Source of the DNA: Vibrio sp. JC009
GTDB lineage: Bacteria > Pseudomonadota > Gammaproteobacteria > Enterobacterales > Vibrionaceae
Assembly (NCBI RefSeq): GCF_029016485.1
Contig: NZ_CP092106.1
Span: 2,852,001-2,916,000, forward strand
DNA length: 64,000 nucleotides
Direction: 5' to 3'
Shown here one piece after another: positions 9,326-17,199 of this stretch. The notes beneath the pieces are model-generated. The model saw only the letters and a program-made list of their open reading frames with translations. It had not been told where the DNA came from and searched no databases. The translations under genes were made by a program, and so were the position numbers. The stretch's first letter is position 1. The number at the start of each line of letters is the position of its first letter.

Positions 9326-11182
9326 ATGGATCAAAATCCGCAGTCACAGCTAAAGTTACTTGTTATTAAAGGCAAGGAACAAGGCTATCTGACCTACGCC
9401 GAAGTTAACGACCACCTACCAGCAGAAATCGTAGATTCTGAACAGGTAGAAGACATCATTCAGATGATCAACGATATGGGCATCAAAGTCGTTGAAACTG
9501 CACCAGATGCAGATGAGATGTCTCTTAACGATGACAACGTCATCACTGACGAAGATGCCGCAGAAGCAGCAGCCGCTGCACTTTCCAGTGTAGAAAACGA
9601 AATCGGCCGCACCACAGACCCTGTTCGTATGTATATGCGTGAAATGGGCACTGTTGAGCTACTTACCCGTGAAGGCGAAATCGACATTGCAAAACGTATT
9701 GAAGATGGTATCAACCAGGTTCAGTGCTCAGTTGCAGAATACCCTGGCACAATTTCTTATATTCTTGAACAGTTTGACAAAGTTCAGGCAGAAGAGCTTC
9801 GCCTTACCGACCTGATCTCAGGCTTTGTAGATCCAAACGATGCGGATACTGCTGCACCGACAGCGACTCACATCGGCTCAGAGCTTTCTGAAAGCGACCT
9901 TGAAGACGAAGATGATGAAGGGCTGGAAGACGGCGAAGAGAGCGAAGATGACGATTCTGAAGAAGATACAGGTATCGACCCAGAATTGGCTCTTGAGAAG
10001 TTCACTGACCTTCGCAACAAGTATCAGGACCTTCAGCTAGCAGTTAACGAGCACGGCAACGGCGGTGCTGTTGTCGATAAAGCCTCTGAAGAACTGCTGG
10101 ATGTATTCAGAGAGTTCCGTCTGGTTCCTAAGCAGTTTGACTACCTGGTTAACGAGCTTCGCACTTCAATGGACCGCGTACGCACACAAGAGCGCCTGAT
10201 TATGCGCCAGTGTGTTGAATACGGAAAAATGCCTAAGAAGTCATTCGTAGCACTATTTACCGGCAACGAGTCTTCTGAAGCATGGCTGGATGAAGTTCTT
10301 GCTTCTGACAAGCCGTACGCTGAGAAAATCAAGCGTAACGAAGACGATATCCGTCGCAGCATTCAGAAGCTGAAAGCAATCGAAGAAGAGACTTCTCTTC
10401 CGGTTCAGAGCATCAAAGACATCAGCCGTCGCATGTCTATCGGTGAAGCAAAAGCACGCCGTGCGAAGAAAGAGATGGTTGAAGCAAACCTGCGTCTGGT
10501 TATCTCTATCGCGAAGAAATACACCAACCGTGGTCTTCAGTTCCTTGACCTGATCCAGGAAGGTAACATCGGCCTGATGAAGGCAGTTGATAAGTTTGAA
10601 TACCGCCGTGGTTATAAGTTCTCGACTTATGCTACATGGTGGATCCGTCAGGCAATCACTCGTTCGATTGCGGACCAGGCCCGTACTATCCGTATCCCTG
10701 TTCACATGATCGAAACTATCAACAAGCTGAACCGTATTTCTCGTCAGATGCTTCAGGAAATGGGCCGAGAGCCACTACCGGAAGAACTGGCAGAACGTAT
10801 GCAGATGCCTGAAGATAAGATCCGTAAGGTACTGAAAATCGCTAAAGAGCCTATCTCCATGGAGACACCAATCGGTGACGATGAAGATTCGCATCTGGGT
10901 GACTTTATCGAGGATACCACTCTGGAACTACCTCTGGACTCTGCAACGGCAACAAGCCTTAAAGTTGCAACCAAAGACGTTCTTGCAGGCCTGACTCCTC
11001 GTGAAGCGAAAGTACTGCGTATGCGTTTCGGTATCGACATGAACACTGACCACACTCTTGAAGAGGTTGGTAAGCAGTTCGACGTTACCCGTGAGCGTAT
11101 CCGTCAGATCGAAGCAAAAGCACTTCGTAAACTTCGCCACCCAAGCCGTTCAGAGACGCTACGCAGCTTCCTGGATGAATAA
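9326..11182 (+). CDS. rpoD: RNA polymerase sigma-70 factor RpoD
   Basis: The housekeeping sigma factor. The 618-residue protein shows region 1.1 at the N-terminus, region 1.2 ([23 protein letters not shown]), a long non-conserved insert with a highly acidic tract at about residues 190-215, region 2 ([27 protein letters not shown] and the WWIRQAITR helix), region 3 and region 4 ([23 protein letters not shown]). Its acidic stretch is typical of the family. It is last in the macromolecular synthesis cluster; a heptamer array and a strong terminator follow directly. Confidence 0.98.
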   Translation: MDQNPQSQLKLLVIKGKEQGYLTYAEVNDHLPAEIVDSEQVEDIIQMINDMGIKVVETAPDADEMSLNDDNVITDEDAAEAAAAALSSVENEIGRTTDPVRMYMREMGTVELLTREGEIDIAKRIEDGINQVQCSVAEYPGTISYILEQFDKVQAEELRLTDLISGFVDPNDADTAAPTATHIGSELSESDLEDEDDEGLEDGEESEDDDSEEDTGIDPELALEKFTDLRNKYQDLQLAVNEHGNGGAVVDKASEELLDVFREFRLVPKQFDYLVNELRTSMDRVRTQERLIMRQCVEYGKMPKKSFVALFTGNESSEAWLDEVLASDKPYAEKIKRNEDDIRRSIQKLKAIEEETSLPVQSIKDISRRMSIGEAKARRAKKEMVEANLRLVISIAKKYTNRGLQFLDLIQEGNIGLMKAVDKFEYRRGYKFSTYATWWIRQAITRSIADQARTIRIPVHMIETINKLNRISRQMLQEMGREPLPEELAERMQMPEDKIRKVLKIAKEPISMETPIGDDEDSHLGDFIEDTTLELPLDSATATSLKVATKDVLAGLTPREAKVLRMRFGIDMNTDHTLEEVGKQFDVTRERIRQIEAKALRKLRHPSRSETLRSFLDE

Positions 11183-11183
11183 G

Positions 11184-11232
11184 GCTATCAGCTATCAGCT
11201 ATCAGCTATCAGCTATCAGCTATCAGCTATCA
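11184..11232 (+). repeat. 7x GCTATCA tandem heptamer after rpoD
   Basis: There are seven perfect tandem copies of GCTATCA, beginning two nucleotides after the rpoD stop. A single unit of the same heptamer, inverted, follows the MarR-GNAT gene (TGATAGC at 33828-33834). The placement mirrors the GGGCTAT array after plsY. Confidence 0.92.
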
Positions 11233-11244
11233 ATATTGAATCAA

Positions 11245-11270
11245 AGGTGAGCTAAGTGCTCACCTTTTTT
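11245..11270 (+). terminator. rpoD terminator
   Basis: AGGTGAGC / GCTCACCT stem (11245-11252 with 11258-11265), 5-nt loop TAAGT, followed by a run of Ts. A textbook intrinsic terminator for the rpoD transcript. Confidence 0.9.
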
Positions 11271-11418
11271 ATGTAGTTCGCCCGCACAGCGGGGTTATTT
11301 TTCGGCAATTACCACCTTTTTGGCACTATTTAGTTTAAGTGGATAAAAACTAAGCGTAATTGCCCCCCATAGTGGCTAGACAGTTGCCCGCCCTTCCCCT
11401 ATAATCATCCACCTATTC

Positions 11419-11494
11419 GGCCCCTTAGCTCAGTGGTTAGAGCAGTCGACTCATAATCGATTGGTCGACAGTTCAAGTCTGTCAGGGGCCACCA
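11419..11494 (+). tRNA. ileX: tRNA-Ile2 (anticodon CAU, lysidine-type)
   Basis: A complete 76-nt cloverleaf with encoded CCA: acceptor stem GGCCCCT/AGGGGCC, D arm GCTC/GAGC, anticodon stem GTCGA/TCGAT with anticodon CAT at 11452-11454, T arm GACAG/CTGTC. The sequence closely follows E. coli ileX, the minor isoleucine tRNA whose C34 becomes lysidine, so it is tRNA-Ile2 rather than methionyl, although such genes are often annotated as tRNA-Met. It lies downstream of rpoD, as in Enterobacteria, and is the attachment site of the element that follows. In V. cholerae the VSP-II island uses a tRNA annotated as Met next to rpoD, probably this same locus. Confidence 0.95.
11449..11466 (+). repeat. attL core (inside tRNA-Ile2)
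   Basis: An 18-bp segment covering the 3' side of the anticodon stem-loop, identical to 20742-20759. Tyrosine integrases often cross over in the anticodon loop, which fits the position. Confidence 0.8.
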
Positions 11495-11502
11495 TATTTT
11501 AT

Positions 11503-11540
11503 AAGGCCTGAGAGCATTTTTGCTTCTCAGGCCTTTTTTG
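11503..11540 (+). terminator. Terminator after tRNA-Ile2
   Basis: AAGGCCTGAGA (11503-11513) pairs with TCTCAGGCCTT (11525-11535), followed by Ts. It lies just inside the left end of the integrated element, so it may have arrived with the element. Confidence 0.85.
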
Positions 11541-11543
11541 TTG

Positions 11544-11560
11544 GACTACCTATAGACTAC
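11544..11560 (+). repeat. Left candidate integrase arm site
   Basis: GACTACCTATAGACTAC, itself two GACTAC units, is repeated exactly and in direct orientation at 20584-20600. Both copies lie near the ends of the element, as expected of arm-type binding sites. Confidence 0.6.
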
Positions 11561-11593
11561 TTTTAGCGATGGTTCTCAGGTGTGTACAGTGAG

Positions 11594-12457
11594 CTACAAG
11601 GATATGTGTCGTTCCCGAGCTTGAGCATCAATATGACTTTTGAGTAAAGCTAAGTTCTGCTTTACTTCATCCTCAACTACTAACTCTTCAAGCTTTCTTA
11701 ATGTGAGGTTCATACGGTTGTACTTACGAGCAATCTTCGTCTCTCCAGACTCCAAAGCATTGAACCACCTATCTGCTTGCTTTTGTAACCTATTTATAAG
11801 CTTTATTGTCTCTAGCTTCTCTTGAGAAGCTTTGTGAAAAAAACGCCACATTTCTAGCCTCTTGCCTCGATTGCCGTTTTGAACTTGATAACTGCTTGTA
11901 GACAAGCGGAGGTATTTCATAACAGCAGTGTTAAAGGATTGCTTAACTATATGTGTAGCAGATTTTTTCTGTAGTTCAGTTAGGACACGATTTCCAACTA
12001 CTTTTCCAATAATAAGATGAACGTGGTCACCTGTGCCTAAAGCTCCATCTTGGCGTTGCATGTGGCATACCGCACGCACTTGTTTGGAAAGCAACTTTGT
12101 TTCGCTCTCTGATAGCTTATAAGCTAAAACTAGTGATTTGCATACATCTCTAACGATTGATTGCCATTGGCGCTTGCTAGGGCGCACCACGCCCTTGGGG
12201 AGCGTTAAACAATACTCTACGGCAAACGAACTTAGAGGCCTTCCTCCTTGTCTGTTAACCAGCTTTTGTCGTAGACGATACTTTTCACCAAGTAATGCCA
12301 TTCTATGGACAGTCTTTTCATCACCAAATATTTGAACTATTGCCTCAGTATTCGCGTGATTCTGATGGTTTTCATTGCCAAGATAATGCTCTCTTTTCAT
12401 CAAACCATCAGTTCTATCACGAACTGGCTGAGTGATTACAACCCAGTTTTTTAACAT
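11594..12457 (-). CDS. Putative HUH-type replication or mobilisation protein
   Basis: I do not recognise the exact family. From the ATG at 12457 the product has 287 residues; an upstream start at 12514 would add a hydrophobic, low-complexity 19-residue tail and looks less likely. The notable motif is GTGDHVHLIIG (about residues 142-151): two histidines around one hydrophobic residue between hydrophobic stretches, as in HUH endonucleases. Tyrosines at about 182 and 190 follow it, the HUH-then-Tyr order of Rep-type and Y1 enzymes rather than the Tyr-first order of relaxases. The C-terminal 80 residues are charged and helical. It is divergent from a 116-residue ORF, with three hairpins in between that could be its DNA target. 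Function is inferred from the motif and context only. Confidence 0.6.
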   Translation of the reverse strand: MLKNWVVITQPVRDRTDGLMKREHYLGNENHQNHANTEAIVQIFGDEKTVHRMALLGEKYRLRQKLVNRQGGRPLSSFAVEYCLTLPKGVVRPSKRQWQSIVRDVCKSLVLAYKLSESETKLLSKQVRAVCHMQRQDGALGTGDHVHLIIGKVVGNRVLTELQKKSATHIVKQSFNTAVMKYLRLSTSSYQVQNGNRGKRLEMWRFFHKASQEKLETIKLINRLQKQADRWFNALESGETKIARKYNRMNLTLRKLEELVVEDEVKQNLALLKSHIDAQARERHISL

Positions 12458-12546
12458 TATTTTTCTAAAAAAATAGTAATTTATTATGAAATTTACAAGG
12501 AGGTGAAAATACATAACTTAAAGGTACTGCTAGATTCAAGATAGGA

Positions 12547-12627
12547 GAACCCTTCGGGTTCTAACCTTGTAAGGGGACTTCCCCTTAACCCCGAAATAAT
12601 AATTTTGAAGTGTAAGAAATTATTATT
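12547..12627. other. Three consecutive hairpins; candidate origin or oriT
   Basis: In the divergent gap: GAACCC-TTC-GGGTTC (12547-12561), TAAGGGG-ACTT-CCCCTTA (12570-12587) and AATAATAATTT / AAATTATTATT (12595-12605 with 12617-12627). All three are perfect. None carries a proper T-run, so they are unlikely to be simple terminators. Location beside a putative HUH protein suggests a replication or transfer origin. Confidence 0.5.
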
Positions 12628-12644
12628 AACATTAAAATAAAAAA

Positions 12645-12995
12645 ATGATATCAGAAAAATCTATAGCATTAGCTAAAAGAAGAGAAAAAGAGTTACTAGA
12701 AGAAAACAAAAAAGGAAATGAAAATTTATCACTAACTGAATTGGCAGGTATAAAAATATACGAATTCTGTGTGGCATCAACATATTTAACAAACGAAGAC
12801 ATAGTACAGAAAAATTACAAATACAGAGCAATCTCTTCTGAAATAAAAAGAGGTATTATATATATTAACATGACCTTCTTACGTAATAATCGAAAAACTA
12901 TAGAGAGGAAAGATACCTCATTAGTTGTAAATTTCATATGTAGCGAATTAAATAAGAAGGTTGAACTTGGAATTCCTCCATTTGATAAGTGCTAG
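12645..12995 (+). CDS. Hypothetical protein, 116 residues
   Basis: Not recognised. A lysine- and glutamate-rich soluble protein with a charged helical N-terminal third and no signal peptide or membrane segment. Strong AT bias matches the other cargo of the element. The ATG is followed closely by the reading frame (MISEKSIALAKRREKELL), but no clear SD precedes it, so translation initiation is uncertain. Lying divergent from the putative HUH gene across the hairpin region, it could be an accessory factor or regulator for that module; this is only positional inference. The 178 nt to the next gene contain a GGTGA-CT-TCACC palindrome at 13100-13111. Confidence 0.5.
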   Translation: MISEKSIALAKRREKELLEENKKGNENLSLTELAGIKIYEFCVASTYLTNEDIVQKNYKYRAISSEIKRGIIYINMTFLRNNRKTIERKDTSLVVNFICSELNKKVELGIPPFDKC

Positions 12996-13173
12996 TTCAC
13001 GATCGTCATACTAACTCTGGAATCTATACTCAAATTTGTCTAATAACTGAGGCTCAAACTGGATTTCAGATCATATGAAAGTGCATTTAATTTAGAAATG
13101 GTGACTTCACCCAAAGAACCAAAACTAAGTTAGTGGTAGCTTGTACTTTCATTAAATATACAACTAGTTGGTT

Positions 13174-15327
13174 ATGAATATGCATTTAACAATAAACAAA
13201 CTCAAAAAATCAAACATCTTCACCGAAGAATACTTAGCTCTAAAAGAAAACAATATTATCGACTTTATGGGAAAAAATGTTTGCGTTATATATGGCCCGA
13301 ACGGTACTGGTAAAACTAGCTTTTCCAAGGTCTTGGAGAAAAATGACAGTGAATATGATATTCAAATAAATGGTGAAACCTTCACTCAAAATGATGATGC
13401 GATCGCTCATATAATCTCAGATCAAAATGACCGAAACATTATACAAGGAGAAACTCAAGATTTTATACTCGGAGATGAAATCAAAAGAGAGTATATGCTT
13501 AAAGAAAAGATCAATGATAGCTTCAGCAAACTCTTTACCAATGATATACCAAAGGTTCTAAAGTCCAAATATGGTATCTCAACAAAGAACTCTCCTTTTG
13601 ATGACCTTATATTAGATAAACCACTACTCTCCTTTATTTCAGACATCGCTAATACTAAGTCTAAGGGAAAAAATATAGATAGACGTAAGTATATAGATCA
13701 TATATCCGCTTTAGAGAAAGAGGAGGCTGAGTATGATGAAGTTAAATTTTCTTTCTTTGTTAATGACTTTAAGAGCAAAACCTCATCAATTCGAACTATC
13801 CTTGACTATGACTTCGAGTTAAAAGGCAATGAAAAGAAGTTAGTTAAACTTGAAGAGCAAAATGAAGCCGTTGGGTTGCTAAGTAGATTTGACTATATAG
13901 AAGATTGCCTTGTATGTGACAATCATATTAACGCTAAAGATCTACTTATAAAAAAAACTGACCAAATAAAAAAGACCTCTGATTCACTAGATGATAAAGA
14001 AAAAGAAATAGCAGAAAGAATTGTGAATGGATTACCTATAAATGATCCTTTCTCTATTAGAAACAAAGTGAGACTAGCAATTACAAACTCTGACAGAGGG
14101 TATATATCAGACCTTGTTGAAGATCTTAACTTATACAAATCTATCTATAATAACTTGATAAAGAACTTCATTATTGAGACGACAGGAAACTATGATTTAT
14201 CCGTAGACTTGGATGAATATGAAAAACTATTAAAAAAGAAACCTGAATTCGCTACTGAAGATATACTATTTATTGAGAAGTTCTTGAATGAGGCTCTAGA
14301 TAGAGAAATAACACTAGAGAGAGATAAAGAAAACAATCTAAAGCTACTATTAGGTGATAAGGAGTTTTTAAATCACGATAGAAAGAAATTATCTCTTAGT
14401 AATGGTGAGCAGAATTTTTTATCTCTATCATTCGAAATACTTAAAGCAAAAAACTCTAAACATGAATTGATTGTTCTAGATGATCCAATATCTAGCTTTG
14501 ACTCCATTTATAAAAATAAACTAGCTTATGCGATACTTAGTATCCTTAAGGATAAAAAAACTCTCGTATTAACTCACAATACAGACCTAATAAAGCTCTT
14601 AGAACATCAAAGAAAAAATTGCCTTAATTTATATTACTTTAACAATACAGTAGGTGAAAATAATGGTTTTATTAATATAAACGAAAATGAGGTGAAAATA
14701 TTACTATATATTCATGAAATTCTTTCACTTCTTAGAGAAGATATCAAACACGAAATTAATGATGAAAAAGACTTCTTGATTTCTGTTATTCCGTTTATGC
14801 GAGGTTATTGCCAGATACTTGGTAAAAATGACGAAAAACAGAAGTTAACAGATATTATGCATGGCTATAAAAATATAAAGGTTAATGTTACAGACATTTA
14901 CAACAACCTATTTTCTAGCAATGTTATCAGCTCAAATCATATAATATCTGCACAAGATATCATTGGTATGGACAGTGATAACTTTAAGCCTTTAAAAGAT
15001 GACAACTTCCCTCTCTTGGCGAAAACCCTAAGACATACAATTACTTACCTGTATTTGAGATTAAAGGTAGAGAAAGAGCTTTCAGCCAAGTACAACGTTA
15101 ATACTAATAAGAAGGAGATGCTAACTGATATCATCATGGACTCTTTTAAAGGACTTAATCCCGAGGCTATAAATAATAGAGTTTTCTTTATGTCCAGAAA
15201 AACTCTATTGAACGAGTTTAATCACTTTGAGATGGATATGAATATATTTCAACCTGCTATCGATATAACTGATAAGTCTTTGGCGAAGGAAAAAACTCAA
15301 ATTTTGGAAAAGCTAGAAAACCTATAA
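13174..15327 (+). CDS. RloC/PrrC-like ABC ATPase with CxxC motif, putative defence nuclease
   Basis: A 717-residue SMC/Rad50-type ATPase. Walker A GPNGTGKT is at 41-48, the ABC signature LSNGE at 408-412, Walker B LIVLDDP at 432-438 and the H-loop histidine at 468 (LVLTHNTD). The inserted helical region between Walker A and the signature carries CLVC (245-248), resembling the zinc hook of Rad50 and RloC. In the last 90 residues R629-x3-E633 and N683-H684 (LNEFNHFE) follow the Arg-x3-Glu...His order of the anticodon-nuclease triad of PrrC and RloC. Those families cut tRNA anticodon loops after phage attack. Similarity is by motif only; other AAA_13-like ATPases are alternatives. The start is uncertain: ATG 13174 or 13180, no good SD. 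The gene converges on the RepA-like gene over a perfect palindrome. Confidence 0.7.
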   Translation: MNMHLTINKLKKSNIFTEEYLALKENNIIDFMGKNVCVIYGPNGTGKTSFSKVLEKNDSEYDIQINGETFTQNDDAIAHIISDQNDRNIIQGETQDFILGDEIKREYMLKEKINDSFSKLFTNDIPKVLKSKYGISTKNSPFDDLILDKPLLSFISDIANTKSKGKNIDRRKYIDHISALEKEEAEYDEVKFSFFVNDFKSKTSSIRTILDYDFELKGNEKKLVKLEEQNEAVGLLSRFDYIEDCLVCDNHINAKDLLIKKTDQIKKTSDSLDDKEKEIAERIVNGLPINDPFSIRNKVRLAITNSDRGYISDLVEDLNLYKSIYNNLIKNFIIETTGNYDLSVDLDEYEKLLKKKPEFATEDILFIEKFLNEALDREITLERDKENNLKLLLGDKEFLNHDRKKLSLSNGEQNFLSLSFEILKAKNSKHELIVLDDPISSFDSIYKNKLAYAILSILKDKKTLVLTHNTDLIKLLEHQRKNCLNLYYFNNTVGENNGFININENEVKILLYIHEILSLLREDIKHEINDEKDFLISVIPFMRGYCQILGKNDEKQKLTDIMHGYKNIKVNVTDIYNNLFSSNVISSNHIISAQDIIGMDSDNFKPLKDDNFPLLAKTLRHTITYLYLRLKVEKELSAKYNVNTNKKEMLTDIIMDSFKGLNPEAINNRVFFMSRKTLLNEFNHFEMDMNIFQPAIDITDKSLAKEKTQILEKLENL

Positions 15328-15351
15328 CATACATCTGTTCTTATTATTTAT

Positions 15352-15397
15352 GATGTGACACATGACATACTCTTAAGAGTATGTCATGTGTCACATC
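15352..15397. repeat. 46-bp perfect palindrome
   Basis: Each 23-nt arm is the exact reverse complement of the other, with no spacer; the centre is CTTAAG. It sits between the converging 3' ends of the ATPase and RepA-like genes. It is AT-flanked but lacks T-runs on either side, so a bidirectional terminator role is possible but not obvious. Confidence 0.95.
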
Positions 15398-15399
15398 GA

Positions 15400-16551
15400 C
15401 TAATTATATTTTTTCTCAGACAAACTGAATGTATCAAGATGCATGCTTTGCTCTGACTTGGTTAAAGCAAAAATACCACCTTCAACGAGTGAATTAAGAG
15501 CTCGACTAAGACGTTTTGCATTCGCATTTTTGCTTCCTCCTTCAGTTGACTCATAGTATTTGTCTCTAAGCTGCTTTCTCGTTGCTCTCCCCCCGAAGCC
15601 CTCGATTATCTCAATTAACTTAGCATCATATTTTTCAAGATCATTGGATTGATGAAAGTTTCGAAGAACCAAAGAGCTAAGCTCGATACCATCTTCATCA
15701 AAAACACCGAGATTCATACTTTCAAGTTCAACGTGAAGGTTTTCCTTCTCTTTTTCGTCCTTTTGCTTCGTATTGATTACTTCGAGGCTATCCTCTTTCT
15801 TTTTGCGGGCAATTTTAAGCTCAAAATCACATGAACCATTTAAGCTAGAATGTCCACGAGCCTCACTAGCAGCATTTTTTCCGATATGGTGTACAGCAAG
15901 AACACATAACTCGGCTTCACTTTTGATATAATCACAAGCTTGAACAAAAGCCCCCATATCACTAGAGTTGTTCTCCTCTCCTTCAAAACACCTAGCAAGA
16001 GTATCAAAAATAACAAGCTTTACTTTTACACCATCTTTATTTTCTATATCTCTAATAGTTCTGAGTAAAAAGTTACGATCCCCGTCTCTAGTTGGAACTA
16101 GAGAGCTATTGATGATATATACGTCAGAAGCTTTAGTCTGATAATGTATCTCCCATGCTCTAACACGTCTGCTAGCGCCCCGAGCACCTTCACCAGCAAC
16201 ATATACAACAGCGCCCTTGGATGTTTTACACCCCAAGAAATCCATTCCTTTAGCCAAAGAGCAAGCCAAATTCAGGATATAAAAGGATTTAAATGATCCA
16301 CTAGCCCCATAAACAACTCCAAACGAAATATCAGGTATCACTTCTTTTACCAACCAAGAACTAACTTGATCATATCCACAAGATCCTCGTGTAACTTTGA
16401 TATGATCAAGTCGCTCTATTTCAAAAGAGCGAGATATTTTTGATACACTTCGTCTTTCAGGAGGAGTTTGATATATAACTTCAACAACCTCTTTACCCTC
16501 CTTTTCCGGCCTTTTCGCTCCACTTAGAAAGTGCAATATACTCTTAATCAT
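15400..16551 (-). CDS. RepA-like hexameric ATPase (AAA_25 type)
   Basis: A 383-residue RecA-fold ATPase like the RepA helicases of plasmids and small integrative elements. It has Walker A GASGSFKS (about 83-90), AGEG at about 119-122, Walker B LVIFD (about 179-183), and the HHIGK...RGHSSLNGSCD segment (about 221-242) typical of the RepA/DnaB-like group. A winged-helix-like C-terminal part follows. The ATG at 16551 is preceded by AAGGA and lies inside the end of alpA, so the two genes are translationally coupled. A GTG at 16554 is an alternative. With the HUH candidate it would form a replication module for the excised element. Confidence 0.8.
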   Translation of the reverse strand: MIKSILHFLSGAKRPEKEGKEVVEVIYQTPPERRSVSKISRSFEIERLDHIKVTRGSCGYDQVSSWLVKEVIPDISFGVVYGASGSFKSFYILNLACSLAKGMDFLGCKTSKGAVVYVAGEGARGASRRVRAWEIHYQTKASDVYIINSSLVPTRDGDRNFLLRTIRDIENKDGVKVKLVIFDTLARCFEGEENNSSDMGAFVQACDYIKSEAELCVLAVHHIGKNAASEARGHSSLNGSCDFELKIARKKKEDSLEVINTKQKDEKEKENLHVELESMNLGVFDEDGIELSSLVLRNFHQSNDLEKYDAKLIEIIEGFGGRATRKQLRDKYYESTEGGSKNANAKRLSRALNSLVEGGIFALTKSEQSMHLDTFSLSEKKYN

Positions 16552-16753
16552 CACAATCCTTATTGATGAGTCTTTTCTCTACAAATAGATCCAAGTCCGA
16601 AATTTTATAAACGACCTTACCTCCCAGTTTGGCAAAAGGTAGGTTGTGTCTCTGATCCACAGCCCAATTAGCCAGTGTCTTTGGAGAGACGCATATGTAT
16701 TCTGCCGCAGCAGCTCGATCTAAATATCGTTGGTGTGCGTTAATCGTTTTCAT
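16544..16753 (-). CDS. AlpA-like helix-turn-helix regulator/excisionase
   Basis: A 69-residue DNA-binding protein. YLDRAAAAEYICVSPKTLANWAVD is a MerR/AlpA-type helix-turn-helix and GGKVVYKISDLDLFVEKR is the wing and C-terminal helix seen in HTH_17 proteins. In P4-like and other satellite elements AlpA activates integrase and excision; these small proteins may also act as recombination directionality factors. A good SD (GAGGAAA) precedes the ATG. It overlaps the RepA-like gene, so regulation and replication are coupled. Confidence 0.8.
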   Translation of the reverse strand: MKTINAHQRYLDRAAAAEYICVSPKTLANWAVDQRHNLPFAKLGGKVVYKISDLDLFVEKRLINKDCDD

Positions 16754-16871
16754 CGTTTCCTCATGGTTTGTTAAACAGGAGGATGATAGTCTCCGAAGAC
16801 AACTTTAGAACCTTATTCTAGGAGCTAAGCAGGTATGAGAATTGGTAAAATATGCACTAGTAATTATTTTT

Positions 16872-16998
16872 CTATTTATTTTCAACAACATAAAAATCTT
16901 CATCTAGTTCCTCACATGCCCTTTTAAAGAACTGTTGAGAGTCCGGAGTAGCACGAAGCTTAACGCGATGGTGACAGATCAATAATATTCTTTTTCAT
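16872..16998 (-). pseudogene. Small frameshifted ORF upstream of alpA
   Basis: The ATG (16996-16998) overlaps the preceding TGA as ATGA. Frame one reads MKKNIIDLSPSR and stops, but the +1 frame reads on as VKLRATPDSQQFFKRACEELDEDF and ends at a TAG (16872-16874). The joined product of about 42 residues looks like real protein, so this is either a one-base frameshift or a recoded small gene. Product unknown. Confidence 0.4.
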
Positions 16999-17147
16999 GT
17001 ATTGATTGTTTCTTTCAAAATTTGCCCTCGTTCTGCCTCAGTAACCAATGACTTGATTACTAGGCAGCCTCTACCTTCTTCTATAAGGCTAGCGTCATGT
17101 AACAAAGAACAACTCATTCTTTGGACTGTTAATAGGTGTATACCCAT
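16995..17147 (-). CDS. Small ORF, 50 residues, first in the alpA direction
   Basis: An ATG at 17145-17147 is preceded by AGGGGA at 7-nt spacing, a good ribosome binding site. The product (MGIHLLTVQRMSCSLLHDAS... ending KETINT) has no recognisable domain. Its stop overlaps the start of the following small ORF in an ATGA junction, and both lie upstream of alpA on the same strand. It also overlaps the unlikely N-terminal extension of the divergent HNH-TPR gene, supporting the later start for that gene. Strength rests on SD and coupling only. Confidence 0.4.
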   Translation of the reverse strand: MGIHLLTVQRMSCSLLHDASLIEEGRGCLVIKSLVTEAERGQILKETINT

Positions 17148-17199
17148 GCGGAATCCCCTGTTAACATATGATTACATTCAACTTTTTTATCAAAGACCT

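Noticed and set aside
12478..12512. Perfect AAGGAGGTG Shine-Dalgarno on the plus strand near 12500
   Set aside because: No start codon lies at workable distance downstream; the nearest possible frame is a six-codon leader that ends in the SD itself.
17002..17199. 66-residue N-terminal extension of the HNH-TPR ORF
   Set aside because: It overlaps a divergent small ORF with an SD, has no family-like sequence, and the HNH module begins naturally at 17200.
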